In this document: positions 44,496 to 54,513 of the stretch, one piece after another
Layout of the letters: every line of letters begins with the position of its first letter
How positions within the stretch are numbered: the stretch's first letter is position 1
Origin: Bacteroidales bacterium
GTDB taxonomy: Bacteria > Bacteroidota > Bacteroidia > Bacteroidales > UBA932
Length of the DNA stretch: 64,000 bases
Direction of reading: 5' to 3'
Assembly (NCBI GenBank): GCA_004552615.1
Contig: SFNZ01000001.1
Span: 14,500-78,499 of the forward strand
Position numbers and translations under genes: made by a program
The notes under the pieces: generated by a model
Seen by the model: the letters and a program-made list of their open reading frames with translations, nothing else
Told to the model about the DNA's origin: nothing
Database searches by the model: none

Positions 44496-47135
44496 ATGAA
44501 GAAAATCTTAACCAATCTTATTCTCGCAGGCGTCTGTGCAATTGCAGTAAGCCTTGTCGGATGTACCGACAACGGGAATGACGGACCGAAAACTTCAGCG
44601 TCCGTAACAGTAGAATCAGCGGAGATTCTTTCCGCCACATTCAATGTCAATACTTCCAATCTTACAGAGTACGCTTTCCTCGTGGCACCTGTCACTGAAG
44701 CTCCTGTGGTTGATCCTGTGATTATTTTCAAGGACGGCGTGTCCGGAGCTCTCATGGAAGGTGAGAACAGGATCGTCGTAAGCGGACTTGAGGCCAACAT
44801 GGAGTACACGGCCGTGTTCGCGTTCAAGGTGTCCGAGACCGAGTTCTACGAAGAGGTCATCCCGGTATCATTCACCACCACTGACTATGTTGACACTTTC
44901 ACTCTCATAGCCAAATACAACGACGGTTTCAAGTTGCATTATATCGTGCCTAAGTCCGTCAAGGAGAACAAGCACGTGATGCGCTACAATATCGGAAGCC
45001 TTCCGATGTACCTGTCCAACAAGGTCGGCTGGTTCGCAGCAATGGATGCGGACATGCTCCTCATGAACGGCCAGCACCATATCATGAACGACACCACCAT
45101 CACCTACAGGGCTTTCAATATCTATGAACTGGACGAGAACGGCAACGAGGTCCTCGACGAGTGGACCGGAGAGCCTGTGATGCTCCATACCCCGTTCGTC
45201 CCTGGCGAGCCTATCATCTTCATGGCCGGAGAGTTCGGCTGGGATGATACTGACTTCACCGGCTGGGGAAATGGCTGGTATACAGCATGCTACGACTATG
45301 ACGCATATTACGAGTCCCTCGGCGGTGGCGGATGGGGTCCTCTCGCGGTGGACGTTGATGACGCCGGTTCTGACGAGGATGCATTCTGGACAGGAGAATA
45401 TATCCGCAGGCATTTCGTTCTTGACCCTCCTGCTGCACTTGATGCCAATGTCGATATCAAGACTGAAATGGGAGCGATGACAGGAACCGTCACCATCACG
45501 CCTGACGATAACGTATATCAGTACTGCCTGCTGATCCTGCCGGAAGATGAGTATCAGGGAATGCTGCCTTTTATTGACAACAACGAGTCCTACCTCCAGT
45601 GGTTCACGACTTCTTATGTAGGAGCGATGTATTTCAATGCGGCCACTCTCCAGGGCCCTGTGGAGATTGCACTCGAGGATAATTACTATCTCCAGCCGGA
45701 GACCAACTACCACCTTCTCCTGACCGCGATGGGAGACGAGACCGGAGCCACCCAGAAATTCTGGCACGAGCAGTTCGCTACCACGGCCAAGTCACATCCG
45801 GCTCCTGTAGTGGAGGTCAAGGCTATCGCCAATCCTTCCGGAACAGAGTCTCCTTACGAGGCATGGTTCAATGTGAAATGTACCAGCAAGAACGCCGTAT
45901 CTGCAAGATATGCAGCCAATTACTATCGTGAGTTCGGTATGATGGAGAATAGCGGCTACACCTATGCCGACATCGTGGAGCAGGGCAACTATTTCAGCGC
46001 TGACGACGTGGCCGAGATTAACAGCGACGCCGGAATGAACGTGATGTTCTCATCAATGCCGGATGCCGTCACCCGTCTCGCAGTGCTCGCATACAATGAC
46101 GAGGAGACCCCTAACGACATCAACAACGACCCGTCTGCCATAGCTGACTACACCACCATCAAGGAGCCTGCAAAAGCACCTGTGGAGTCACCTCTGTTCG
46201 CAGACCTTCTCGGTGACTGGACCATGTCCGGCAGCGTGGAGAAATACGATTACTACACATCTGCATACGTTCCTGCCGGAACCCAGTCCTGCAAGATCAC
46301 CATCACCGACGGCGTGACCTATCCGGAAACCCTCGACCAGTCCGTATATGACACCTACAAGAGCCTTATCGGCTACAGCAAGGAGCAGGTGGACGCACTC
46401 TACGAGGAGTTCAAGCAGGAGGTTGAGGAGTTCAACGCGAAACTCCGTTCACAGAACCGTCTCCTCTGCTACGGATTCGGATTCGAGAGCACCCCTGGCT
46501 ACTTCAAGCTCAATACTCCGTTCGACCTGTTCTGCAGCGACAGCTACAACGGATATGACAACGAGTCCATGATCTGGGATTGCGGTCCTAAGTGGTATCT
46601 CGAAATCAATGCGGACGGAACCGTGACCCTGCCTATCAACCAGACCAGGTTCTATCCTCTGAGCACAATGGGATATTACACATTGTACCTGACCGGCTTC
46701 GGCTCCGACGGCTATGTTTCCGTCAATGAAAACGGCGAGAACATCGACTTCCCGGTATCCGTATCTTCAGACAATGCGACATTGACCATCAATCCGTTCG
46801 TTTACAACGGCATCAACTACTACCTGAACGCAATGTACTTCTATGGAGTATATGGATATCTTCCTGAGTTCAAGAACGCTGACGTCCTCACTCTCACCAA
46901 GGGCTGGACAGAGCCTGCAGAGCCAGCTTCCGCAGCTTCTGCTCCTGCAGTGAAGTCTGCAGCAAATGCACTCCCTGTACCTGCAGTGAACGGCATGACA
47001 CGTTCTTCAGCATCCGTGATGAAGCGCAAGACTGCACTGAAGGCCATGGTTAAACACGAAAGAGTCGTGCTGAAGCCTGTCTCTACCGCAGATGCCATTG
47101 CAAACATGAGAGAGAGCTATGCGGTTGAACGTTAG
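44496..47135 (+). CDS. large surface lipoprotein of unknown function
   Basis: The 879-residue protein has a lipoprotein signal (AIAVSLVGC) followed by TDNGNDG. The mature chain is beta-rich, with fibronectin-like segments near residues 30-130 (GLEANMEYTAVFAFKV, then TTTDY). Long stretches are unusually rich in Tyr, Asp, Asn and Trp, and a helix-rich insert lies near residues 620-650. Its last 80 residues change character to an Ala/Pro/Ser and then Lys/Arg-rich tail (PASAASAPAVKSAANALP). I know no named family. It overlaps the DUF6029 gene by 17 bases, so the two are translationally linked. Confidence 0.8.
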   Translation: MKKILTNLILAGVCAIAVSLVGCTDNGNDGPKTSASVTVESAEILSATFNVNTSNLTEYAFLVAPVTEAPVVDPVIIFKDGVSGALMEGENRIVVSGLEANMEYTAVFAFKVSETEFYEEVIPVSFTTTDYVDTFTLIAKYNDGFKLHYIVPKSVKENKHVMRYNIGSLPMYLSNKVGWFAAMDADMLLMNGQHHIMNDTTITYRAFNIYELDENGNEVLDEWTGEPVMLHTPFVPGEPIIFMAGEFGWDDTDFTGWGNGWYTACYDYDAYYESLGGGGWGPLAVDVDDAGSDEDAFWTGEYIRRHFVLDPPAALDANVDIKTEMGAMTGTVTITPDDNVYQYCLLILPEDEYQGMLPFIDNNESYLQWFTTSYVGAMYFNAATLQGPVEIALEDNYYLQPETNYHLLLTAMGDETGATQKFWHEQFATTAKSHPAPVVEVKAIANPSGTESPYEAWFNVKCTSKNAVSARYAANYYREFGMMENSGYTYADIVEQGNYFSADDVAEINSDAGMNVMFSSMPDAVTRLAVLAYNDEETPNDINNDPSAIADYTTIKEPAKAPVESPLFADLLGDWTMSGSVEKYDYYTSAYVPAGTQSCKITITDGVTYPETLDQSVYDTYKSLIGYSKEQVDALYEEFKQEVEEFNAKLRSQNRLLCYGFGFESTPGYFKLNTPFDLFCSDSYNGYDNESMIWDCGPKWYLEINADGTVTLPINQTRFYPLSTMGYYTLYLTGFGSDGYVSVNENGENIDFPVSVSSDNATLTINPFVYNGINYYLNAMYFYGVYGYLPEFKNADVLTLTKGWTEPAEPASAASAPAVKSAANALPVPAVNGMTRSSASVMKRKTALKAMVKHERVVLKPVSTADAIANMRESYAVER

Positions 47136-48723
47136 AGTATCGCTCTTTACTATTGCCGGTCTGCTGTGCTGGACTCTGTCCGGTGCGCAGACAGGCTTCG
47201 GAAAAGGAAATTTCTCCGCAAGTCTCGAGTCCAACAGCATTTATTACCTGCAGGACTCGGGACTCGGTGAATCCGCTCCGGACGACAGGTTCGGCTCGAA
47301 CAACTATCTGAAGATGGACTATTCCGTCGGCAAGTTTTCAGCCGGGCTTCAGGTCGAGGCCTATCTTCCTGCCCTCTACGGATACGAGATAGGAATGCAG
47401 CCTGACGCGAAGAAATTCTTCCTGGCGTCCAAGTACGTGAGATGGACCGACGACAATTTCACTGTCCATGTGGGGGATATCTATGACCAGTTCGGAAATG
47501 GACTGGTTTTCCGTTCTTATGAGGACAGGAATCTCGGCTTGAACAATTCCCTCGAAGGAATCCAGGCCACCTATTCCTGGGACGGCTATGTCAGTGTGAA
47601 AGGAATGTACGGACGTCCGAGGCTCTATACCGGGTATGCCGGCTCATGGGTCCGCGGAGCAAGTATCGACATCCCCATTGCTGACATTTTCAACTGGGGC
47701 TCCGTGCTACTTACCCTGGAAGGCAATTACGTGAACAGATATGAGTCCCTCGGCAAGGAGACCGAATATGATTTCGCTGCCCTCGGCATTGACAATCCGA
47801 ATGTCAATCTCCTGTCGGGAGCCCTGGATTTCAACTGGAACGGGCTCACCCTGAAAGGCGAGTACTCGGTCAAGAGCAAGGACCTCGCTTCCCCGTCCTC
47901 GGTGAGGGCGCACAGGGGAGCTGCACTTTTTGCCGAAGCGGTCTATGGCCACAAGTCGTTCAGTGCATCGGGTACTTTCAGGATTCTGGACCACATGGGG
48001 ACAATGCTCTCCCTCTACGGCAACGGGACCTGCAACTCGCTGAATTATCTTCCGGCCCTGACGAGGCAGTATCATTACATGCTCGCCAACCTCAATCCTT
48101 ATCAGGTCAACGTGATAGGGGAGGCTGCCGGACAGGCCGACCTGTTCTACACCCTGCGCAGCAAGGAAAGCAGAAGGAAATACTGGGTGTTCCATGCCAA
48201 TTATTCCACGGCCTACACCATTGACGGGACACAGACATCGGCCGGGAGCGGCCACAATCTCCTCTGGAGCGACATCAATGCCGATGTGGAGCGCCATTGG
48301 AACAAGTCCCTCAAGACCCTCCTCCTGTATTCCCGTCAGGAGTGGAGCCCTTCGCACGGATATAATGAAGAGACATACGTCTCCAATATTTTCGTGGCAG
48401 ACGTCCAGTACAAGTTCAATTCGAAGTACGCACTCAGGGGAGAGCTCCAATATCTTCTCTCGAATGATTACGAGGGGGACTGGATGGCCGTTCTCCTTGA
48501 GTTCACTATGGCTCCGCACTGGAACATTTATGCGTCCGAGATGTATAACAACGGTGTGACCGGAAAGCATTATTACAATGCCGGTGTCAGCTGGTCCCGC
48601 AACAAGACTCGCATCCAGCTCAGCTACGGCCGCAACAGGGCGGGCTATGTATGTTCTGGAGGAGTATGCCGTTACAGCCCGGCATATACCGGTCTTAACC
48701 TGCTGATTTCCACATCGTTCTGA
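47119..48723 (+). CDS. DUF6029 family outer-membrane protein
   Basis: The 534-residue protein has a signal peptide (cleavage near LSGAQ) and a succession of amphipathic aromatic strands ending in LNLLISTSF. The terminal Phe and even spacing point to an outer-membrane beta-barrel of 16 or more strands. The FGKGNFSASLESNSIYYLQD opening and the DNFTVHVGDIYDQFGNGLVFR block are what I recognise as DUF6029. Function is unknown. It is the middle gene of an operon between a large lipoprotein and an Omp28-type protein. Confidence 0.8.
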   Translation: MRLNVRVSLFTIAGLLCWTLSGAQTGFGKGNFSASLESNSIYYLQDSGLGESAPDDRFGSNNYLKMDYSVGKFSAGLQVEAYLPALYGYEIGMQPDAKKFFLASKYVRWTDDNFTVHVGDIYDQFGNGLVFRSYEDRNLGLNNSLEGIQATYSWDGYVSVKGMYGRPRLYTGYAGSWVRGASIDIPIADIFNWGSVLLTLEGNYVNRYESLGKETEYDFAALGIDNPNVNLLSGALDFNWNGLTLKGEYSVKSKDLASPSSVRAHRGAALFAEAVYGHKSFSASGTFRILDHMGTMLSLYGNGTCNSLNYLPALTRQYHYMLANLNPYQVNVIGEAAGQADLFYTLRSKESRRKYWVFHANYSTAYTIDGTQTSAGSGHNLLWSDINADVERHWNKSLKTLLLYSRQEWSPSHGYNEETYVSNIFVADVQYKFNSKYALRGELQYLLSNDYEGDWMAVLLEFTMAPHWNIYASEMYNNGVTGKHYYNAGVSWSRNKTRIQLSYGRNRAGYVCSGGVCRYSPAYTGLNLLISTSF

Positions 48724-48737
48724 TAATAGATATGACA

Positions 48738-49862
48738 ATGAAAAGATATTTCAGCATTTCCGCGCTCCTTGCTTCGGCCATTGTGCTCGCGGCAGGATGC
48801 AGTCTCACCGGAGATTTTGACGAGAGTGTCAGGGAGGAAATTACAGAACCGGTTGGCGAGCTTACCATTGAGGTGGACGAGCCATTGATTTCCGCAGACG
48901 GGGTCTCTCCATCCAGAATCACCGTGAAGCAGGGAGGAATCCCTGTCACGGAAGGAGTTACCCTCTATGACGCTTCCACCAACAAGGTGGTCGATCTTCC
49001 CGGCATGGTGTTCACTACCGATAAGCCCGGCAGTTATTCTTTCTGGGCCTCATATCAGACCAGATATACAGACCCGGTGTCGATAATGGCCATTTCGGCT
49101 GCCATTCCGGTGCTTCCTGAGGACCCCCAGCCGGAGAACCTTTCGTTCTCGAGGAAGGTCCTCGTAACCCAGTTCACCGGAACGGGCTGCGGCTATTGTC
49201 CTTACATGATCAATCTGCTGAGGACGTTCTCCGGGAAGGAGGCCAACAAGGGCAAGTTCGTGCTGGCTGCCTATCACAGCTACAATCAGAGTGACCCGGC
49301 TTATATTTCCTCCGGTGTGAACGGTGCCATGGGCATCAGCGGATATCCTTCCGTTGCCCTGGACCTCAAGTCTTCCACCAAGTACACGAATTACAACTCC
49401 ATCGAGGGTTTCGAGAAGATTTTCGCGACTGAATATGCCTCATCCGGAGCGAAGGCCGCCATATCGGTGTCCACAGTCCTGGATGCCCCTCAGGTGGTCG
49501 TGAAGGCCAGGATCAAGGCTTCGGAGGAAGGGGAGTACCGCATTGCCGCATGGCTTCTCGAGGACGGAATCGCTGCCAAGCAGTCCAATTACGGTGCTTC
49601 CGGCGAGTTCGATGTCCATGACAATTGTGTGAGGGTGGTGATGGGAAGGAACACCACCACGGATTTCACCGGCACCAAGGTCAATCTGAAGGCAGGTGAG
49701 GAAGCCGAGCAGTATTTCCTCATGGAACTGAAGAACGGCTGGGAGGGAGAGAACTGCCACGCCATCGTCTTCGTGAGCACCACGTCCGACGGCCGCGCCT
49801 TCACGGTAAACAATGTCACCGACTGCCCGATGAACGCCACCGTCCAGTACAGCTACGAATAA
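48738..49862 (+). CDS. Omp28-related lipoprotein with thioredoxin-like CxxC
   Basis: The protein is about 374 residues long, from the ATG at 48738 (an ATG at 48732 adds two residues). A lipobox (VLAAGC) leads into an immunoglobulin-like domain (residues 30-115). An Omp28-type domain follows, with VTQFTGTGCGYCPYMINLL near residue 145. The CGYC motif and its surroundings resemble a thioredoxin fold, and Omp28 of Porphyromonas is a surface protein. The C-terminal 120 residues form another beta domain. It ends the operon, 30 bases before a perfect hairpin. Confidence 0.85.
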   Translation: MKRYFSISALLASAIVLAAGCSLTGDFDESVREEITEPVGELTIEVDEPLISADGVSPSRITVKQGGIPVTEGVTLYDASTNKVVDLPGMVFTTDKPGSYSFWASYQTRYTDPVSIMAISAAIPVLPEDPQPENLSFSRKVLVTQFTGTGCGYCPYMINLLRTFSGKEANKGKFVLAAYHSYNQSDPAYISSGVNGAMGISGYPSVALDLKSSTKYTNYNSIEGFEKIFATEYASSGAKAAISVSTVLDAPQVVVKARIKASEEGEYRIAAWLLEDGIAAKQSNYGASGEFDVHDNCVRVVMGRNTTTDFTGTKVNLKAGEEAEQYFLMELKNGWEGENCHAIVFVSTTSDGRAFTVNNVTDCPMNATVQYSYE

Positions 49863-49891
49863 TCTTCCGGATTCTCCGGATAATACACAAG

Positions 49892-49930
49892 AGGAAGTGA
49901 CCCGCCGCAGAACGGTTCGGGTCACTTCCT
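49892..49930. terminator. terminator between convergent genes
   Basis: A perfect 12-bp stem (aggaagtgaccc with gggtcacttcct) with a 15-base loop is followed on the plus strand by TTGTTTATT. It sits between the Omp28 stop and the convergent esterase stop and may serve both. Confidence 0.8.
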
Positions 49931-49957
49931 TTGTTTATTGTCTTGCCAGGAGAAGGC

Positions 49958-50896
49958 TCATCGGAGATACCGGCTGAAGAATTTCCAGATTTCGCCGCAG
50001 GTGTCGAGGTCTTTCTCGGCCCAGCTGTGGCGGCCGCCTATGACTTCGTAAAGCAGGACCTCGGTGGCGGGACCGCCGTCCCAGGCAGGGACACCTCCGG
50101 TGAAACGATGGAGAATCACCTTGTGGGGAACATAGGACGGGTCGTTCTCCGGGACTGGCATCAGGGGCAATTCTTCTGTGATTTCATGCGTGCACCTTGC
50201 CTCGGCGGCCCATTTCCCGACAGCGAGAGGGACGGAAATGTAGGCTCCCCAGCCACCGGCATTTTCAGGGTCGCCATCCCAGGCGGAGGTGGTGTCATCC
50301 GTTCCGTGTACCTCCATCAGGGGGACAGGTCCCTTGGAATCCAGTTCCTTGCGCATCCATTCCATTGTCAGCCCGGCAATCGGAGCAATCGCCCCGAAGA
50401 ATCCCGGATGGGTATAGGCCATGAGATAGCACATCTCCCCGCCGTTGGACATTCCCGTGAGGAAAGTATTCTTCCGGCTGAGATTCAATGACTTCTGCAG
50501 GTGACGGGACAGCTTCAGCAGGAAATCCACATCGTCCGTCTTCAGCCCCTCCTGGAAAGGATAGCCCACATTCCAGCACGACTTGCCTTTCGCGTCAGGA
50601 GCACCCTGCGGGTAACATACGGCGAACCCTTCCTTTGCGGCAATTCCGCAGAGAGCCTGGCCGCCACGCATCGCCCTGCCTCCGTAACCGTGCAGGACCA
50701 TCACCAAAGGGGCATCCGCGGGGAGTTCTTCAGGTCTGTAAAGCAGATATTCCCGTGTCATTCCCTGATGCCTGAACTCATGTCGGGTGACTCCCTCAGG
50801 CAGAGCCTCCTGGGCGGAAGCGGACAAGCTTATCAGGCCGGCTGTCCATAGGAGAGCGGCAAAAAATATTGTACGTATTCTCATGGCTTGTTTCAT
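49958..50896 (-). CDS. PHB-depolymerase-like secreted esterase
   Basis: The alpha/beta-hydrolase is about 312 residues long from the ATG at 50896; ATGs at 50884 and 50926 are alternatives. It has a signal peptide ending near LSASAQ. The oxyanion region is MVLHGYGG and the nucleophile elbow is GMSNGG, as in the LpqC/feruloyl-esterase-like poly(3-hydroxybutyrate) depolymerase family. The acid is probably in HGTDDTT and the base in GGRHSW near the C-terminus. Secreted enzymes of this group often remove acyl or feruloyl groups from plant polymers, so a PHB role should not be assumed. It follows the symporter gene closely and is probably cotranscribed. Confidence 0.85.
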   Translation of the reverse strand: MKQAMRIRTIFFAALLWTAGLISLSASAQEALPEGVTRHEFRHQGMTREYLLYRPEELPADAPLVMVLHGYGGRAMRGGQALCGIAAKEGFAVCYPQGAPDAKGKSCWNVGYPFQEGLKTDDVDFLLKLSRHLQKSLNLSRKNTFLTGMSNGGEMCYLMAYTHPGFFGAIAPIAGLTMEWMRKELDSKGPVPLMEVHGTDDTTSAWDGDPENAGGWGAYISVPLAVGKWAAEARCTHEITEELPLMPVPENDPSYVPHKVILHRFTGGVPAWDGGPATEVLLYEVIGGRHSWAEKDLDTCGEIWKFFSRYLR

Positions 50897-50913
50897 AATA
50901 TCCTGAATATTGC

Positions 50914-52347
50914 TCATTCCCAGCATTCTATATCCTTTTCATCCTCCGGCATCATGGAACGGCGGAATTCCGGATCCCGGCCGGCCTTGCGCTGGCGCAT
51001 ATAATTGTCCAACAGAGAGAAAGCCTTCGGGGACAGTTCCACGATGGCGGCCAGGTTCACTATCGTCATCACGCCCATGCTGATGTCCACAATGCTCCAC
51101 GCCTGCTGCAGGGTCATCAGAGCCCCGGCTATTACGGTAAGTCCTGTGACGATGCGGAAGACATTGACGGCGGTCCTGCTACCGCTGAGAAACCTGATAT
51201 TGGTTTCGGCGTAGAAATAATTTCCGATAATCGTGCTGTATGCGAAAAGGAAAATCGCTGCCGTGATGAAAATGCCGCCGACTTTCCCGATATGTGCCTC
51301 GAGTGCGTATTTCGTGAGGATTATCCCGTCATATCCGCTGTAGTAGAGACCGGAGAGCAGGATTATGAAGGCCGTGCATGAACATACGATGATGGTGTCG
51401 GTGAACACTCCGAGCGACTGGAGAAGTCCCTGCTTGACCGGATGCGAGGTGGATGCTATGGCTGCCGCGTTCGGGGCGCTGCCTTCTCCGGCCTCGTTGC
51501 TGAACAGACCGCGCTTGACTCCCTGCATTATGGCCGTTCCGACGACTCCGCCCACGGCCTGGTCCACTCCGAACGCGCTCTTGACTATCAGGGCGAACAT
51601 TTCCGGAATATGGGTGATGTTCAGGCAAATCACTATCAGGCTGAGAATTACGTATCCGATGGCCATGAACGGCACCACGATGCTTGCGAAATGGGAAATC
51701 CTCCGGATGCCTCCGAAAATGATGACTATAGTGGCGGCCGCCAGCGCAATCCCCACCCATTTAGGGTCCACTGACAATGCATCCCCTAGGGCCATGCACA
51801 TGGTGTTGCTCTGGACTATCTGGTTGGCGATTCCGAAGGTGATGGTGATGAGCACGGCGAAAAGGATACCCATCCATTTCCGGTGAAGGCCGTGCTGCAT
51901 GTAGTAGGCCGGTCCTCCGTAGAATGAATCCTTGCCCCTGCGCTTGTAAAGCTGTGCGAGAGTGGCCTCCACGAAAGCAGTTGCAGCTCCGAACAGGGCC
52001 ATCATCCACATCCAGAACACTGCTCCGGGACCTCCTACGAAAATGGCAGATGCGACTCCCGCCAGATTGCCCGTGCCGACGCGGCTGGACAATGACACTG
52101 CAAATGCCTGGAACGAGCCGATTTTCTTCAGTTCGCTGCCTGCATCCTTGCCGGCCGCCTGTTTTTCAGGGCTTTTCTCGAAGATAGGCTTGTCCACGAT
52201 TACCTTCCACATGTCTTTCAGCAGGCGGAACTGTGCTCCGTGAATCTTGACTGTGAAATAGATGGCGCAGAAGACAAGAAGGGTGATGACCACGTATGTC
52301 CATAGGTAGTCGTTGGCCGTGTCGATGATTCTGAACAGTTGGTCCAT
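50914..52347 (-). CDS. alanine/glycine:cation symporter family protein
   Basis: This sodium- or proton-coupled transporter of the AGCS family has about 477 residues and 10-11 membrane helices. Typical blocks are SSRVGTGNLAGVASAIFVGGP, NEAGEGSAPNAAA and the long final membrane region before a charged C-terminal tail. I chose the ATG at 52347 (MDQLFRIIDTANDYLWTYVV); one at 52371 adds eight residues, and the frame is open much further upstream through the divergent promoter, which I reject. The stop overlaps the first possible start of the esterase gene. Confidence 0.9.
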   Translation of the reverse strand: MDQLFRIIDTANDYLWTYVVITLLVFCAIYFTVKIHGAQFRLLKDMWKVIVDKPIFEKSPEKQAAGKDAGSELKKIGSFQAFAVSLSSRVGTGNLAGVASAIFVGGPGAVFWMWMMALFGAATAFVEATLAQLYKRRGKDSFYGGPAYYMQHGLHRKWMGILFAVLITITFGIANQIVQSNTMCMALGDALSVDPKWVGIALAAATIVIIFGGIRRISHFASIVVPFMAIGYVILSLIVICLNITHIPEMFALIVKSAFGVDQAVGGVVGTAIMQGVKRGLFSNEAGEGSAPNAAAIASTSHPVKQGLLQSLGVFTDTIIVCSCTAFIILLSGLYYSGYDGIILTKYALEAHIGKVGGIFITAAIFLFAYSTIIGNYFYAETNIRFLSGSRTAVNVFRIVTGLTVIAGALMTLQQAWSIVDISMGVMTIVNLAAIVELSPKAFSLLDNYMRQRKAGRDPEFRRSMMPEDEKDIECWE

Positions 52348-52415
52348 GGTCCGCTTTATTATAAAGTCCATTCGTAAATTTAGGAAATCCGGTGAAAAAA
52401 TCAAATTCATTGTAG

Positions 52416-52423
52416 TAAATTTG
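52416..52423 (+). promoter_or_regulatory. predicted -7 box for the antiporter gene
   Basis: TAAATTTG is an exact match, with a predicted leader of about 16 bases to the ATG at 52446. Confidence 0.55.
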
Positions 52424-52445
52424 CAACCTAAAACGAAATTTGTCA

Positions 52446-54512
52446 ATGGAAAACGAATACGCATTGGCCCCGCTGCTCTTCGTGCTTGCCGCACTGCTCG
52501 TCGGAGCCTTCCTGAAACTTGTACTGAGAAAATTCCGGTTCCCGTACACGGTGGGACTCTTCTGTTTCGGTCTGCTCGTGGGAATCCTGTCCCGCGAGAA
52601 TATCCTTCCTGAAGCAAGCGTGCTGCAGGCTGCCGTCACCGAGGCCGGCAACATTGACCCGGACATGCTTCTTTACGTTTTCCTGCCCGTACTCATTTTC
52701 AGCGCGGCCTACGAGATTGACCTCCATACATTCAGGAAAATATTCGTGAACTCCACTATACTCGCAGTCCCGGGCGTGGTCCTGTCGATGGCCTTGGTTG
52801 CGGCCATGATGATGGGAATCAGTCTCCTGGTCCCGGAGTTCTCCGGTTGGAACTGGACTTTCGCCCTCATGTTCGGAGCCCTGATCAGCGCCACGGACCC
52901 GGTTGCGGTAGTGGCCCTGCTCAAGGAACTCAACACGAGCAAGAGATTCTCCACCCTCGTGGACGCCGAGTCCCTTCTGAACGACGGAACAGGCATCGTG
53001 CTCTTCATGCTGTTCTTCGGGACGTTCTCCGGAGCCGTTCCCCTGACATCCTCCCCGTTCACCGAATTCTTAGTGGTGGCGGCAGGCGGGGCATTGCTCG
53101 GCTATATGGTTGCAGTTGCCTGTATCTTCCTGATAACCAAGTTTAAAGGTGATGAAATGGTGCAGAACAGCGTGATTATCCTTTCAGCCTACGTCACATT
53201 TATACTCGCCCAGGCTTACCTCCATCTATCCGGAGTCATAGCATTGGTCGCATTCGGCCTCGAGATGACCTATCATGGAAAACTGCTTTTCAGCCCCAAG
53301 GCCAACGAGTTCACCGAAAAATTCTGGGACCTCGCGTCGTTCATTGCCAATACCTTGGTATTCATCATAGTAGGCATAATCATCGCCGTGCAGGTGAAGA
53401 TTACATGGGCCAGTCTCGCAGTCATGGCCGGGGTATATGTCGGAGTCAATCTCATACGTACCGCCGTCGTGTTCATTTTCTATCCGCTGATGAAACGCAG
53501 CGGCTACGGAATGACCGTCAGGGATGCCATAATACTCAGCTGGGGAGGCCTGAGGGGAGCCCTCGGCCTGACCCTAGCACTGATGGTTTCATATACATTG
53601 TCCATTCCTGAGGACATCCGCGACCAGATTCTCCTGATGACGGCCGGCATCGTGACCCTGACGCTTACGGTGAACGCCACCACGATACGCAAGATGCTGG
53701 AGCGTCTCGGCCTTACGGAAGTGCCTGCGGTCCAGTCATTTGTGGATTACAGCATACGCAAGAGGGTGGTGGATGCCGCGGTGAAATACTATGTCAAGCT
53801 CACTCACAGGGAAGCATTTGCATCCGCTGACTGGAACACCGTGCGGAAATACCTTCCTGCCGCGGAGGAGAAACCGGACATATCCGGGTGCTCGGAGGAG
53901 GAACTGCTGCGCAATCTCAGGATGAGGATATACGGGACTGAGTGCCAGCTCGTTCGCCAGCTCTATGCTGACGGGACTATATCCGCCGTGACATATCACA
54001 GGCTCGTCAATTCGCAGGAGCGCCATTTCGACAGCAACGGCTCGCTTCCTCTCTCTGACAGGACTTACATCTTCGGGCTGTTCGAGGAAGGCCGTATGGT
54101 CAGGTTCGTGAAGAGCCATGCATGGGCTTCCAGGACATTTTCCGGATATATGGTCAGGAGGGTGGTGGAACTCAGCGACATAGGGCGAGGTTTCATGAGC
54201 CTGCAGAGGGATTCCCAGGACGAGATTGCCGACATGAAGACTCCCGATATCCCTGAGGTACTGCAGGAAAGGATATTCCCGCTGCTCGAGGCGGAGATAA
54301 GGGAAAATATCGACCGGATGCGGAAATGCATTGACAAGCTCGAAGCCGATTATCCGGAAGCTTATGCCAGGGCAATGACGAGCAAGGCCGTCAGGATGAT
54401 GCTCTGCAATGAGCGCCACACGGTCCGCAATCTCACTTATGACGGAATCATGTCCCAGAAAGACGGCGAGCGCATGGAGGAATCCGTGGATTCAAGGGCG
54501 GCGGAACTGTAG
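52446..54512 (+). CDS. NhaP-type cation:proton antiporter
   Basis: The 688-residue CPA1 antiporter has about 12 membrane helices in the first 410 residues. The ion-binding helix shows GALISATDPVAVVALLKEL, with the next acidic pair in ESLLNDGTG. The late ILSWGGLRGALGLTLAL is also characteristic. The C-terminal 280 residues are cytoplasmic and helical, longer than in short NhaP proteins, and may be regulatory. It should exchange sodium or potassium for protons in pH and ion homeostasis. Its stop is separated from the convergent regulator stop by one base. Confidence 0.92.
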   Translation: MENEYALAPLLFVLAALLVGAFLKLVLRKFRFPYTVGLFCFGLLVGILSRENILPEASVLQAAVTEAGNIDPDMLLYVFLPVLIFSAAYEIDLHTFRKIFVNSTILAVPGVVLSMALVAAMMMGISLLVPEFSGWNWTFALMFGALISATDPVAVVALLKELNTSKRFSTLVDAESLLNDGTGIVLFMLFFGTFSGAVPLTSSPFTEFLVVAAGGALLGYMVAVACIFLITKFKGDEMVQNSVIILSAYVTFILAQAYLHLSGVIALVAFGLEMTYHGKLLFSPKANEFTEKFWDLASFIANTLVFIIVGIIIAVQVKITWASLAVMAGVYVGVNLIRTAVVFIFYPLMKRSGYGMTVRDAIILSWGGLRGALGLTLALMVSYTLSIPEDIRDQILLMTAGIVTLTLTVNATTIRKMLERLGLTEVPAVQSFVDYSIRKRVVDAAVKYYVKLTHREAFASADWNTVRKYLPAAEEKPDISGCSEEELLRNLRMRIYGTECQLVRQLYADGTISAVTYHRLVNSQERHFDSNGSLPLSDRTYIFGLFEEGRMVRFVKSHAWASRTFSGYMVRRVVELSDIGRGFMSLQRDSQDEIADMKTPDIPEVLQERIFPLLEAEIRENIDRMRKCIDKLEADYPEAYARAMTSKAVRMMLCNERHTVRNLTYDGIMSQKDGERMEESVDSRAAEL

Positions 54513-54513
54513 T

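Noticed and set aside
43817..44827. Extended 336-residue version of the TlpA-like protein and a long upstream extension of the symporter (to 52617)
   Set aside because: The extra residues are encoded across predicted promoters and opposite the neighbouring gene and lack similarity to the families; the internal ATGs give proper signal peptide or N-terminus.
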